From NCBI GenBank assembly GCA_000507305.1, contig DF240995.1, forward strand, positions 28,151-92,150: a stretch of 64,000 bases of DNA. Reading direction: 5' to 3'. The first letter of the stretch is position 1; the number at the start of each line of letters is the position of its first letter. The position numbers were made by a program, and so were the translations under genes. The stretch comes from Breviolum minutum Mf 1.05b.01. Its lineage: Eukaryota > Sar > Dinophyceae > Suessiales > Symbiodiniaceae. Shown one piece after another: positions 19,751 to 29,470 of this stretch. The notes beneath the pieces were generated by a model, which was given only the letters and a program-made list of their open reading frames with translations, was not told the origin of the DNA and searched no databases.

Positions 19751-19818
19751 CGATTCGTGGGGGTCGTTGGGTTGACTTGTCAAGCAGATAGCCTGCAAAA
19801 ATGGTTTGGTTGCTTCAA
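19751..19818 (+). CDS. Candidate exon ending at a family L donor
   Basis: The frame RFVGVVGLTCQADSLQKWFG ends CTTCAA|gtgagcc, where the family L element begins. The acceptor was not identified. Confidence 0.3.
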
Positions 19819-19965
19819 GTGAGCCATGAAAAAAAAAGGAACCCCTGGTTGTTTAGTGTATATAGGGGATGAATGGATGAAATACTGCCCAGTCTTGTGG
19901 GGATTATTTCATAAACGATTATAAGGATCCCTATTAACCAACCGGGATTCAAGCATGGAAGGTAT
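19819..19965. repeat. Family L element
   Basis: Starts GTGAGCCATGAAAAAAAAAG and contains the family L interior ending 'gattcaagcatggaa'. Adjoins a truncated family B element to 20052. Confidence 0.6.
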
Positions 19966-20129
19966 TGGAAGGGGTCCCACAACCCTACTTAGGGGACTTA
20001 CAATGACCGTGGTTGTTAACCACGTATCCTAATTGGGATGATCCTCCAAGTACTGAAAGGTTATAGCCCCAGCTACCCATGTATGAGGCCATTTATAGAA
20101 GATATAACTCCACTTATAACTGGTGACAG

Positions 20130-20220
20130 GGCCTACCTGGTACCCAATCAAGTGTTTGCTTGCTTTAAATTGAAGAGAGATGTACGGCCTTGGAATGTTG
20201 AAACCCTTCCAAAGCTGCAG
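20130..20220 (+). CDS. Good internal exon, unknown
   Basis: GGTGACAG|G opens AYLVPNQVFACFKLKRDVRP and WNVETLPKLQ, ending CTGCAG|gttttt. It is 30 codons plus one base. A family M-like element ends just upstream. Both splice sites are strong. Confidence 0.6.
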
Positions 20221-20423
20221 GTTTTTGGTTGGTGCTTGGTCAGTTTGAGATGTTTTTTCAGTGGCGTTAACAGTGGAAATCAACCCATAGGTGTTGGAAT
20301 AAGTACCTATATTATTACATAGGATCCATGTATGGTATATTTACCTCCATTTACCGCAAAAAAACAACCATTCATGTAGATAAATATACCGATCCCATGG
20401 ATCCGTAATGAGTATAGAAATAG

Positions 20424-20507
20424 GGTTGAAAAACTTCCATTTTCTCTCAAATCAACTCCGGAGGGCATCTTGGAATTTGGGATGTTTACTATTTACCTAA
20501 AGCAGCA
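20424..20507 (+). CDS. Good internal exon, unknown
   Basis: AAATAG|G opens VEKLPFSLKSTPEGILEFGM and FTIYLKQ, ending CAGCA|gtgaag where a family L-like element starts. A second frame is longer but has a stop exactly at the acceptor. Confidence 0.55.
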
Positions 20508-20738
20508 GTGAAGAAAAAAAACATGGGTCCCTGGGGTGTTTTTTGTTGTCAGAAATTGGGGATGAAAAACACTGCGTATTTATTTTGTTTAAGGATTATA
20601 AACTCGCCCATTGTATCAGAATCCCCCTCATTAAACAACCAGGATCTCATGGAATTGGATAATTCGATACTCCCTCCGGGCAACTGAAGGAATGGATCCA
20701 AAAAATGATATGGTTAAAACATGTTAAAACGTTAAAAG

Positions 20739-20848
20739 CTAGGTGGTGGTTTCAAATATTTTTCTATTTTCACCTCGAAATTTGGGGAAATGGAATCCAA
20801 TTTGATGTTCGCATATGTTTCAAATGGGTTGGTTCAACCACCAACTAG
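20739..20848. repeat. Family F palindromic element (well preserved)
   Basis: CTAGGTGGTGGTTTCAAAT and the mirrored GGTTCAACCACCAACTAG. Confidence 0.8.
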
Positions 20849-21154
20849 AAAAGGCATCTCCTTATGTGAGTATCAATTCGTTGAATTTGCAGGGGTGTAT
20901 GTCGTGATATGACTTGGATCTACCATACCCACCCAGGATTCAATCGTCACCACTAAGATAATTGCGTTTTTGGTAGGGGAATCCTTATAAACCTTCATTT
21001 GTGACTGGAATCCTGGGTGGGGGGTAGACCAAAGATACACCCAAAAGGTCCATATGTATGGAATATTTGCAATTTATATACATTTACTGTATATAAATGT
21101 CTAGATTCTAGTCCCATGGAGCATTTGAGTAATATACAGCTACGTACATTTTAG

Positions 21155-21288
21155 GAGCTTTTTTTCGGGCCGGCTGCCTCTGAGGTTGCACATCTCGTCG
21201 TTGGCAACGGGTCTTTTGGTTTCGGAATGAAAAAGGGTAGGATGTTGGAAGGCTACAGGCAGGAAACAGATCACATCACCCCAACCTA
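21155..21288 (+). CDS. Good internal exon, Gly-rich segment
   Basis: ACATTTTAG|GAG opens ELFFGPAASEVAHLVVGNGS, FGFGMKKGRMLEGYRQETD. The alternating Gly/Phe and 'VVGNGSFGFGM' suggest a nucleotide-binding-like or beta-rich segment, but no domain is claimed. The right end is near the family B element (21285); AAAAAGG|gtagga is an earlier donor option. Confidence 0.6.
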
Positions 21289-21441
21289 CTTGGATCATCC
21301 CAGGACTTGTAAGTGGTTAGTAAGCCCCATTTATAAGCCATGAACAGCCCATTTGGAAGGGGTCCCACAACCCCAGTTAGGGGACTTACGATCACCATGG
21401 TTATTCACCACTTACTAAATGGGATGATCCTCCAAGTAGGC
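21285..21441. repeat. Family B palindromic element
   Basis: CTACTTGGATCATCCCAGG and GGGATGATCCTCCAAGTAG. Interior blocks as in the copy at 4079. Confidence 0.7.
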
Positions 21442-21757
21442 CCTAAACTACCTGCAGATGTAGAAAAATAGACCATACATTTATCATGGGAGCATATACT
21501 GGGAACGGTTCCCTATATGGAACCAGGGGTGGAAAATGTTACCTGATATATTTGTAGCCGGGAGCCAAAGGTTCCAAATATAGAACTGGAAGATGAGGGT
21601 AAGATACCGAAAGATGGCCATGTTAGTTTTTGGGGATGTAGATCGACTTTAGGTTGGTGTCTTTTCGTGTTTGATTTGATTTTTTGATGCTTACCAATTT
21701 TGGGGAAAATTACTGAATATTTTGCTGCAAATGGGTTGGGTTGAAACCACCAACGAG

Positions 21758-21893
21758 TATGGTGATGAGATATCCGGCCACAGATGTATCCCAGGCCTGT
21801 GGACAGAAATCGTTTAGATCAACGCTGTCAAAGATGTTGGGCCAACTCATGACTTTGCCGAAGAACCCTTCAACATCCAGTGATGCATTCTGG
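21758..21893 (+). CDS. Exon directly after a family F terminus
   Basis: The element ends CCACCAACGAG| and the frame opens at once: MVMRYPATDVSQACGQKSFR, STLSKMLGQLMTLPKNPSTS, SDAFW, with a possible GC donor (TGG|gcaaat). Strong coding character, family unknown. Confidence 0.55.
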
Positions 21894-22352
21894 GCAAATT
21901 ATAGCGACCTCAGCCGAGGTCATCCCAAAAGATAGTTTAGTAAGGAAATATCACCCCCCAAAATGACCTTAATCATTATACACCCCCGAAAACTAACATG
22001 GATACCCAAAACAGGCACATTTGAAAGGAGATACATTTAGAAAACCATCATTTTTTTGGGGGATAATAACAATTTGGCCAGATTCATACTTCCAGAGAGC
22101 GTCTTTCCGGGGAGGTGTGAGCCTCATTGGATTTTCAAACGATTGGATTGGCGGTCAATAGATCCAATAGATCAGCCCAGGATCCATGGGACGGGTATGG
22201 TCCATTATACAACCTATACTAATTTACCGAATAGGTTTTTTTTCAAGGATTTATTGGACTAGCATATGACTAACATATTACCTATTCTCGTTATATAATG
22301 GTTGATCCCGGTAAATATACCAGCCACATTGATTTTATATGGGTAGAGGTAG

Positions 22353-22449
22353 GAATGCCCCACATTGGCCCGGAAAAAGAAATTCGATCCGACCCAGAAG
22401 CGAACAGATTTGACTGGTTCCTGGCTGCGTTTTTTTTTGAAGTTGGGGG
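22353..22449 (+). CDS. Candidate exon, basic protein
   Basis: GAGGTAG|GAATGC in phase 0 reads ECPTLARKKKFDPTQKRTDL and TGSWLRFFLKLG, ending GGG|gtgaag. A second frame (MPHIGPEKEIRSDPEAN) is open too. Confidence 0.45.
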
Positions 22450-22479
22450 GTGAAGGTAGGAGAAAGCAGATACCAAAAC

Positions 22480-22582
22480 TTCCCTTAAACCCCAAAACCA
22501 TGAAAAATGAAGGTTTTACACCCCAAAATATGGGTTATAACCCCTAAAAATGAAGCTTTTGGGTTCCCATGGTTGGATTTAT
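22480..22582. repeat. Family I palindromic element
   Basis: Mirrored 'aaaaccatgaaaaatgaagg' and 'ctaaaaatgaagcttttggg', ending TTCCCATGG. Confidence 0.55.
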
Positions 22583-22612
22583 TTAGGGTGGTCTATCACT
22601 TTCTACTTGCAG

Positions 22613-22883
22613 TAACTGCCTCCATTTCCAGCGCTGCGGTTTGGAAGCGGCTTTTTCTATAAGTCGATGGGGCGTTACATGCATTGCATCGCTAGGGTAT
22701 GCCCACGTGTGGTGTAGTGCTGCAAGAAGGTGGAGAAAGGAAAAGGGGAGAGAACAGAGCAAAGCGGACCAGGGTGGAGTCGAGCCACCACAGAAAGCTG
22801 TCAAGACCATCTCTGGCTTTGAAAGGAGCTACGCCACATCCAATGGGCAACTGGTCCTCTACGTTCGCAGCAGCTCTGCATGA
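22613..22883 (+). CDS. Candidate terminal exon, GC-rich
   Basis: CTACTTGCAG| opens a 90-codon frame: CLHFQRCGLEAAFSISRWGV, WCSAARRWRKEKGREQSKAD, KTISGFERSYATSNGQLVLY, then VRSSSA and TGA. The region is more GC-rich than its surroundings and free of palindromic elements. Another plus frame and the minus strand are partly open. Confidence 0.45.
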
Positions 22884-22887
22884 TAAC

Positions 22888-23126
22888 ACGAGGCCGCTTC
22901 TTCCTGTGAACCAGCGGCGCATTGGAGTTTCTTTGGCGGTGGTGGACAGCTCAGAAATGACTGCGGGCCCATACTCTGAATCGGATGCACTGCGCCCGCT
23001 GCGGCCCGTCCGCCACTGCTTTTTTATTTCTTCATGGTAAATGACCACTTTCCGCCACCACTTGGGGCCTTTTTTCCCCGGCTTTTCCAAGCATCGAGTA
23101 AGCAACCCCAAAAAAACACGATTCAT
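22888..23126 (-). CDS. Candidate minus-strand first exon, basic protein
   Basis: On the minus strand MNRVFLGLLTRCLEKPGKKG runs on through KWWRKVVIYHEEIKKQWRT and PMRRWFTGRSGLVLSC. GAAC|gtagag is a possible donor. It overlaps the end of the plus-strand call at 22613-22883 only marginally if spliced there. Confidence 0.35.
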
Positions 23127-23154
23127 TTCCCTTATGTCAACTATTGTAGTTTTT

Positions 23155-23365
23155 ACCCAACTTATTCAAATGCATGTCGTCATCTACGGGGACTGCTTGC
23201 CTTCCGTTGATCTTGACGTGTTTTTTTCGCCCTCTCGGCGACGTCCAAGACGAAGAGAAGCAGAATTTCCTTCCGAAGAACCAGCTCCACACATATTTCG
23301 CCGAGGCGGTTTGACTGTTTGCTGTTTTTTTTTCTAAGGCCGGAGAATGGGGTGATGCTTCCATA
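23155..23365 (-). CDS. Coding-like patch, minus strand preferred
   Basis: Minus: YVWSWFFGRKFCFSSSWTSP and KHVKINGRQAVPVDDDMHLN ending TTGG|gtaaaa. All three plus frames are also open over most of this patch (for example DVQDEEKQNFLPKNQLHTYF), so the strand call is weak. Confidence 0.3.
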
Positions 23366-23559
23366 CGAGTTTCAGTTGTTTTGATGATGATTTTTTTCGG
23401 ATGTTTTTTCAGTGATAGTCATTCCGACCGGCATGCGGCTCGTTGCCTCAGGATGCGACTGCTCATCACCAACTGTATATCCACGTAATTTTCTGAAAGA
23501 GATGTATCCGTGGAAGTTTTTGAACTAAAAAATCAAAGAATCATTACCCCACGAAAGAG

Positions 23560-23632
23560 TTGGGAGTTATGATTCTGACTCTGCGGCGAAGACGGGGAAT
23601 ATGTTGCCTAGCATATGTGCCATTTCCACCAC
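23560..23632 (+). CDS. Short candidate exon
   Basis: GAAAGAG| opens GSYDSDSAAKTGNMLPSICA and ends TCCACCAC|gtaaat. 24 codons. No family. Confidence 0.42.
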
Positions 23633-23834
23633 GTAAATACTGGCGCCATGTTTAACCCTAGTAGTAATTTACCTTATATTACTCGGCGCATGAGCAGGTA
23701 TGATCGGATCATAGTGCCCAGTCGTAATTTTCTGAACAGGTATATTGTGTTGCACACATAAAATATCCTTTACAAGTGCATGAATACGACTGCATCCATA
23801 GGGTAAAACTCTCGGAAGGCCTATGTTTTAGGGG

Positions 23835-24101
23835 CTATGTTTCATCCGTATTTCTGCTGCTGCTGATGCTCTTGATGACCAAGTCACAACACCCCAAAGA
23901 ACCCATAGAACTGATGGCAAATTCGCCAATGTCGTCAGCAAGTTCCCATGTCCATTCATATCCTTCCCCCTCCTCTAAATTGAAGAAGGTTATCATATCT
24001 TCTAGAAAAAATATAGACCCGGGAAATGTTTCACTTAAATGGTCTAGGCTTGGAAAAGGCAAACTGAAAACTATACTGTCCATGTTCAATTTCAGATTCA
24101 A
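23835..24101 (-). CDS. Candidate minus-strand exon, acidic; plus frame also open
   Basis: Minus 88 codons: MDSIVFSLPFPSLDHLSETF, NLEEGEGYEWTWELADDIGE, SSMGSLGCCDLVIKSISSS, stop next to a family D-like terminus. The plus frame of 138 codons (23776-24192) starts with a hydrophobic run (FLLLLMLLM) and is Ser/Lys-rich. One of the two is probably real. Confidence 0.32.
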   Translation of the reverse strand: MNLKLNMDSIVFSLPFPSLDHLSETFPGSIFFLEDMITFFNLEEGEGYEWTWELADDIGEFAISSMGSLGCCDLVIKSISSSRNTDET

Positions 24102-24499
24102 GGGCTTTCTGAAAACCCCAAATTCTATGTGGTGGTTCCAAAGTTTTTTCTGTTTTTACCACTTATCTGGGGAAATGATCCAATTTGACTGATATTTTTC
24201 CAAAATGGGTTGCAATCACCACCCAGGATTGACATTTCCCTAGACATTTGATTACCTATTGAGTAGGTGTTTGAACCCCTGAGAAGTCTTTCAGGGTTTC
24301 CGAACACCGATCCTCACCAGGTATTTGGAGGATTTTGGATGTCCAGGGTTTATTTCACCTATATCCAACCTACAAAAACTATTGGGGTGAACTCATCCAT
24401 TTTCTAAGTGCCAGCAGGACATCCCAGCAGGATTGACATGGATTGAACCAACAAAAACAACACCATGGATCCACGGTTCACCTGTTTTTTTTTGCGCAG

Positions 24500-24563
24500 G
24501 TGGATCAACTCTCTGAGTTGAAGAAAGAAGCCGAAGAGGTCGAAGCTGAACTTGAAGGCTGCG
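24500..24563 (+). CDS. Coiled-coil exon
   Basis: TTTGCGCAG|GTGG opens VDQLSELKKEAEEVEAELEG, an obvious charged heptad-like helix. The donor is unclear (GGAG|ttttt or a GC donor). Confidence 0.5.
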
Positions 24564-24989
24564 GAGTTTTTTTTTTGCAAAAAACAGGTCTCTTACATTA
24601 GACATCCAGTCATACACCCTGGAAGATGAACGGCTGGAACCTACAGCCATCACCCATGAAACGAAAGGAAACTGATCTGAACCATCCACCTCCATGCTGA
24701 AATGTTTCAGCCGTTAATCTTCCAGGCGGTCATACCTCCCTGAGGTTGAAGGTGTTTGGATGGGGGGATGTTTTTGGAGTCCCAAATTGCCTCCTCATTA
24801 GGTATGACTGGATGCTGAGGCTTACACCATAGTGAAAGTAGAATAAGTAGATGGCTAGCAACTCCCAAAAGGTGGCGAATCGTAAGGGGCCATGATAAAC
24901 CAATACATGGGAGTTGCGCCATCGATCCTTTCCAGGTGGTATAATAGAATAGTGATGCTTATTTGCCCCTTAGTGAATCAGGGCTTTAG

Positions 24990-25060
24990 GCAGAGTTCCG
25001 GCGGTGAAAAGTTCCCTCTTTTCCCCACCCATCAAAATGGAAGAAGGGCGATTTGTTTCT
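24990..25060 (+). CDS. Candidate exon ending at a family F element
   Basis: GGCTTTAG|GC opens RVPAVKSSLFSPPIKMEEGR, FVS, and meets GGGTGGTGGCAAC, the start of the family F element (25061-25166). The donor would be CTGG|gtggtg or TTT|gtttct. Confidence 0.42.
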
Positions 25061-25166
25061 GGGTGGTGGCAACTCAAATATTCTTTAGTTTCAACCCTTA
25101 CCTGGGGAAGATGATCCATTTTGACGATCATATTTTTCAAATGGGGTTGGTTCAACCACCAACTAG
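25061..25166. repeat. Family F palindromic element
   Basis: GGGTGGTGGCAACTCAAATA and GGTTCAACCACCAACTAG. Confidence 0.75.
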
Positions 25167-25237
25167 ATATAGTATGATATATAAATGTAGGTAACTTAAC
25201 TATTCCAGTCCCATGGGAGCACCTGGGATTTTTTCAG

Positions 25238-25290
25238 GTGAAGAAGCAGGTGGAAGAAGCAGGTTATTTTGGTGGAAGAATCTTACACTC
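25238..25290 (+). CDS. Exon start duplicated at 26935
   Basis: TTTTTTCAG|GTGAAGAAGCAGGTG opens VKKQVEEAGYFGGRILH before a family D element. The 45 bases upstream and the first 17 of the exon nearly repeat those before 26935 (see findings). Confidence 0.42.
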
Positions 25291-25476
25291 CGTGAAACTA
25301 ACAATTTTGCACCTGCCAGTTTGCGCAGGAGGGCCCCCAAAAGTCCGAAAATCATCATCCAACCATTGGAATATGTTCACGAACTGTTAATTTCATCCCA
25401 TAAATCCTAAGTATATAAATCTCATAAATCACTAGGGAAACCCTAAGGAATCTCAACTATCGTGGAATTTTTCCAG

Positions 25477-25587
25477 GGCTAACTTGATGTACAAGAGTCG
25501 GTGGTCACGGTGTTTTCCAGAAGTCAGTCACAGCGCCTGGATGGAAGTTGAAGAAAAAATCCGATGGTTTTTTGAAGGGAAAAAATG
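25477..25587 (+). CDS. Good internal exon, unknown
   Basis: TTTTTCCAG|G opens ANLMYKSRWSRCFPEVSHSA, WMEVEEKIRWFFEGKK and ends AAATG|gtgact. 111 nt with consistent phase. The Trp/charged composition is clearly coding. A family F element follows at 25596-25703. Confidence 0.6.
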
Positions 25588-25595
25588 GTGACTTA

Positions 25596-25703
25596 CTAGT
25601 TGGTGGTTTTAATCATTTTTTAATTTCCAGCCCTATATTGGGGAAGATGTACCCATTTTTGACGATCATATTTTTCAAATGGGTTGGTTCAACCACCAAC
25701 CAG
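25596..25703. repeat. Family F palindromic element
   Basis: CTAGTTGGTGGTTTTAATC and the mirrored GGTTCAACCACCAACCAG. Confidence 0.75.
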
Positions 25704-25922
25704 CTTAAGATATCCTTCCCATACCATGGGACGAGCAAGTATATTTCCCTACATGAATGGATTATAATTTATGGTTCTCATGTGGGTAAATATACTTAAT
25801 CGTCCCATGGACGGTATCGGATTCAAAGCAGCAATTCTTTTTTTGCCAATTAGATGGTCTCATGACATGTTAGTTCTTTTTGGGGGGGGCTTTGCGCGGG
25901 GAGTGTGGTGGTGCCAAAAAAG

Positions 25923-25999
25923 TATCTAATCACCACTTGAAGCGGTGGAACAAGACGGGTTTGTTGAAGGTATATGTGGGGTGTGAGAAACTACCCTTG
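25923..25999 (+). CDS. Candidate exon with family G donor
   Basis: CAAAAAAG| opens SNHHLKRWNKTGLLKVYVGC, EKLPL, ending CCCTTG|gtgatactg, where the family G element (26003-26118) begins. Confidence 0.52.
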
Positions 26000-26002
26000 G
26001 TG

Positions 26003-26118
26003 ATACTGTTGATGGCTGAAATCCCAAACAACCACCGTTGGGATGTATAAAACACTGTAAATACTGGGAAAAACTACCAACCTCAACAGGTGCAGGATTT
26101 CTTGCATCAACAGTAGGA
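26003..26118. repeat. Family G palindromic element
   Basis: ATACTGTTGATGGCTGAAAT and TTTCTTGCATCAACAGTAG. The interior 'gggatgtataaaacactgtaaata' is shared by all family G copies. Confidence 0.75.
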
Positions 26119-26188
26119 ATGATAATAAACCAATTTTATAGGTAGTCCCTTAGTACCTGAGACCTTTTCCAGTTTTGTAGGAATTTAG

Positions 26189-26249
26189 ATGTAACCCGCT
26201 ACTATTTTGCCTGGCAGTCATGGTTGCTGTGGATGTAATCCACACTAAA
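26189..26249 (+). CDS. Short hydrophobic candidate exon
   Basis: GAATTTAG|A opens CNPLLFCLAVMVAVDVIHTK before the family D element at 26252-26360. The minus strand is also open. Confidence 0.28.
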
Positions 26250-26251
26250 AG

Positions 26252-26360
26252 TTCCCTCCCTAAAACCAACATAGCCCCTGAAAATTTATGGTTGGAAGAT
26301 GAATTTTCCTTTTGAGAAGGTCTATTTTTAGGTGTTGTGATCGTTTCAGGGAATGTAAAC
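26252..26360. repeat. Family D palindromic element
   Basis: TCCCTCCCTAAAACCAACAT and a right arm ending TTTCAGGGAATGTA. Confidence 0.65.
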
Positions 26361-26639
26361 CTTTTCAACAGGTCCCGACCTAAGCTTTATACCCAAAAAG
26401 AGTTACCTCAACCGGGATGATTTTTTTTCAAAGGCGATCTATAGGATCGAGTTTTTTGTTCAATGAAAACAAGGGTCCCTGGTTGTTTACGGTATAGGTT
26501 GATATAGGTTGGGGATGAAATGCTATTGTTATATGCTGATTATTTCATAAACCATGAAATACGGATCCCGTCAAACGATCAGTATAATGCCCATATATGC
26601 TCCATGGGACTGGAATATTTTCCAACATTTTACCATAAC

Positions 26640-26752
26640 TATATGGGTGTTTCCAAAAAAAGAGGTACCCCAAAATGGATGGTGAAAATAATGGAACACC
26701 TTATTAAAATGGATGATTTGGGGGTACCCCTATTTTTGGAACCACCCATATA
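26640..26752. repeat. Family H palindromic element
   Basis: ATGGGTGTTTCCAAAAAAAG and TATTTTTGGAACCACCCATA. Confidence 0.75.
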
Positions 26753-26934
26753 TCGACATCATTGTCTTCAACAAAAAGCCTGGTCCGGGGTTCACTGGTG
26801 ATCGACCTTTTGGAACTTGAAATCAACCAAATGTAGGTGTATATACCATACATGGATCCTTTGGGACATTACTCTATGATATATAAATGTAGGTAACTGT
26901 TCCAATCCCATGAAGCACCTGGGGAGTTTTTCAG

Positions 26935-27060
26935 GTGAAGAAGCAGGTGAAGAAGGAGGATCTGAAGGAGGCGTTGATACAGCAGGCTTGCTGGAAGTTG
27001 ATGCTGAGGACCATCGAATCGGAAAGGGATGGGAAAAGGGATGGCTATATTGTAATGGTG
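26935..27060 (+). CDS. Candidate exon, charged helix
   Basis: TTTTTCAG| opens VKKQVKKEDLKEALIQQACW, KLMLRTIESERDGKRDGYI. A family G element starts at about 27078. Another frame is open but Gly/Glu-repetitive. Lys/Glu-rich helix as in 24500 and 3404. Confidence 0.5.
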
Positions 27061-27077
27061 GTTGCCATACGGTTGAT

Positions 27078-27170
27078 GGAAAAAATCCTGTACCACCTGG
27101 GATGTATGAAACCCTGCAAATAATGGGATAACCTACCTATCAACTGGTGCAGGATTTCTTCCATCAACAG
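27078..27170. repeat. Family G palindromic element
   Basis: TACGGTTGATGGAAAAAATC and TTTCTTCCATCAACAGTA. Its final CAACAG| is the acceptor of the next exon. Confidence 0.7.
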
Positions 27171-27262
27171 TATTGGATACTTTGATAGTAATGGTGGGAT
27201 ACATCCAACATGATGGGAAGGGATGGATTAAGGACTATATGGGTGGTTTTGATCCTATAATG
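27171..27262 (+). CDS. Exon directly after a family G terminus
   Basis: CCATCAACAG|TA opens LDTLIVMVGYIQHDGKGWIK, DYMGGFDPIM, ending ATG|gtgata. 92 nt with consistent length. Unknown family. Confidence 0.55.
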
Positions 27263-27445
27263 GTGATAGTGCCTTACCCATAGGATCCGTGGGACTGCCA
27301 TATTTGCTTACATTTAGTTGATTTGTATGGTACATGTGCTCCCCCCGAAAACCAACATGACGATGGAAAAGACAACCATGAATAAAGATGTATCTCCTAT
27401 TAAACACGGTGATTTTCCTGCCAGCCATTTGATCGTTTTCTAGAG

Positions 27446-27731
27446 GGTCTGTCTTGGGGGTGCGAGTTTTTGCATCATCCAGGATGTTGCAAGCATTGCG
27501 GGAAATTCTGAGGTTAACCATTTTGGGAAGAATCCTGGAATCTATGGAAACCTTGCATTTTTGAAGGTACTGTTGATGGTTCAGAAATCCGGCTAACCAC
27601 CCGGCGATGTAAAAAACAATGTAAATAATTGGATAAACTACCAACCTCAACAGGTCCAGGATTTCTTCCATCAACAGTATGTCTTGTGCAAGCCTCCTGC
27701 CTTACCTGTGAGTTTGTCGGTTTTTTTTTGA
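27446..27731 (+). CDS. Two-exon model with a family G element as the intron
   Basis: Exon a, 27446-27566: TCTAGAG|G at the end of a family D-like element, then VCLGGASFCIIQDVASIAGN, SEVNHFGKNPGIYGNLAFLK, ending TTGAAG|. The intron is 27567-27677. Exon b in the same frame: YVLCKPPALPVSLSVFF, TGA. An alternative frame of exon b is longer (SCLTCEFVGFFLKDELF and onwards to a TAA at about 27841) and would need phase 1 at the join, so the C-terminus is uncertain. Exon a is strong. Confidence 0.55.
27567..27677. repeat. Family G element occupying a whole intron
   Basis: GTACTGTTGATGGTTCAGAA at the left, TTTCTTCCATCAACAG at the right: 111 nt, GT and AG at the exact ends, TA next to each terminus. 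Confidence 0.75.
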
Positions 27732-27885
27732 AGGATGAATTATTTATAAACCTGTTTGAACTTGGAATAATTACTCTTCGCCTTCGATTACTTTTCGTTG
27801 GAAGTTGGCTTAAGAGTTATCATGATGGATTCTTCTTGTAATATGTGATAGAGATTTTTTTCACCACAACGGGGTATAAAATTGC

Positions 27886-27938
27886 CATGATGATGGTGAT
27901 GATGATGATGATGATGATGATGATGGTGATGGTGATGG
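27886..27938. repeat. (ATG)n microsatellite
   Basis: About 17 tandem ATG/GTG triplets. The Met-rich frame through it is not a gene. Confidence 0.9.
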
Positions 27939-28268
27939 TTATGATTATAATATGCTACCTACCACCTTTAACATTTTTTTACAAGAACCTGAGAAATCTG
28001 TTGAAGTTAGATAGGTGTTGGTTCAATCATTATTCTTTGGAAAAGGGTGGCAGTGTGCATGCAACTTAAATCGCTTTGCTCTGCCAGATAGTGTCCCAAG
28101 CACAAGGAATTTCAGGCATGAGCTTTTCGTTTTTTCAAGGCGAGTGTATACGAAAATCCCCGAAGTTAGACATGCCCTGAAAAGTTCCCAAAACCCAATA
28201 GGAAAGGCTCGTCTTTCCTTTCCCACCATTTTTCAGCCTCTTTTGCTGTTAAACTTTGGGGGGTGTAC

Positions 28269-28391
28269 CTATCATCAATGGATGCCTTTTTCTCTGGCTG
28301 GTGCGAAACGGAAGGGAGAGATTTGGGGGCTGAAAGGCTCTCATTTTTTTTTTCAAATTCATAATAAGACGGGAGCTGTATGAAGCTATCC
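28269..28391 (-). CDS. Minus-strand exon with family D donor
   Basis: On the minus strand CCTGCAG|G opens DSFIQLPSYYEFEKKNESLS, SVSHQPEKKASIDD and ends GATAG|gtacaccc, the start of a family D element (about 28160-28268). 123 nt (1+120+2). A plus frame is also open, but only the minus strand has both splice sites. Confidence 0.48.
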
Positions 28392-28439
28392 CTGCAGGGT
28401 TTCTTTTTATATAAGAACATTTTTAGATATGGTTGTTAA

Positions 28440-28575
28440 ACTGATCACCACTATAACTTGGCCCCTACCAGTTATAAAGGCGTCATAACCCCTATAGATA
28501 TCCTTATAAAATGGGTTAAGTGGGGTGAAACAAACAACCAAATTATAGAAGTTATAACTTCACTTGTAACTGATC
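28440..28575. repeat. Family M palindromic element
   Basis: Mirrored 'ccagttataaagg' and 'gttataacttcacttgtaac' around AAACAAACAACC. Confidence 0.5.
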
Positions 28576-28671
28576 CGAGACCATCCATGTAGGGTATGTT
28601 TACCTACATGAATGGTTGATTTTCATGGTTTTCATGTAGGTCTATATACCATACACTCAATAGCTTTCTGG

Positions 28672-28815
28672 TTCCCTTAATAGGTGGGATCGGTGATATA
28701 TAATCACCCAAGGACGGCAAGGACTATAAGTGGTATATAAGTGGCATTTTTCCTGCCAATTGGGGGATGAAAAATGCTACCGATCCCCACCAACTTAAGG
28801 GAACCAGGTTTCACT
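28672..28815. repeat. Family K palindromic element
   Basis: TGGTTCCCTTAATAGGTGGG and the mirrored AACTTAAGGGAACCAGG. Confidence 0.65.
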
Positions 28816-28857
28816 CCATTGAAATTGGTAGGTTTTGTTTGTATCCATGATGAATTA

Positions 28858-28965
28858 TACTGTTCCCAGATGACCCATGGGACTGGAATTTACCTATATG
28901 AATCATGAATGGTTGATTTTCATGGGGTTTTCATGTAGGTAGATATACCAGTCCCACGGATGATA
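28858..28965. repeat. Family E palindromic element
   Basis: TACTGTTCCCAGATGACCCA on the left and ACCAGTCCCACGGATGATA on the right. Long mirrored 'catgaatggttgattttcat' centre. Confidence 0.65.
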
Positions 28966-29019
28966 TTTTGGGATGACTTTTTTCACCATTTTTTTTGGAC
29001 ACTTGAACCTCGCTCCCAG

Positions 29020-29093
29020 GAGATGACGGACGCTAAGGATGAGGAGGCGCTCGGGTTCAATTGGACGACCGTTTCGGACGGATTTTTTCGATG
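29020..29093 (+). CDS. Good short exon, acidic
   Basis: GCTCCCAG|GAG opens EMTDAKDEEALGFNWTTVSD, GFFR, ending CGATG|gtaaaa. GC-rich codons against an AT-rich background. Confidence 0.55.
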
Positions 29094-29352
29094 GTAAAAT
29101 AACACCAAGAACACATGTATCTGTTACCGTGAATCAATTTCTTGCGAATGTCATGGCATAATCTCAATTCACAAGATTTGTTTTTTTTTCTAAGTTTGAT
29201 ATTAAGGGATGATTTATATATCATCATTCAATCCTTCATTTTTTTGTTGGCGGTATGATTTTGATTGTTTTCATGTAGGTAGATATATCATACATGGTGA
29301 TTGTGTAGGTAAAATTTTGTAGGTACATATACCATATATGGATCCTATGGGT

Positions 29353-29470
29353 ACAGTACACCCCCTGAAACTAACAGTTCGCACCTGAAAATTGATGGTT
29401 GGAATACGATCCTTTCCTTTTGGGGCCCGGCCCAGTTTCAGGTGTTATGTTAGTTTTAGGGAGGGTGTAC
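29353..29470. repeat. Family D palindromic element followed by family C
   Basis: ACACCCCCTGAAACTAACAG and TTAGTTTTAGGGAGGGTG. The next element (29470-29592, GTACTAGGACGTCC to GGACATCCCAG) is family C. Confidence 0.75.

Noticed and set aside
27845-28069. Met-rich plus ORF
   Set aside because: Generated by the (ATG)n microsatellite.
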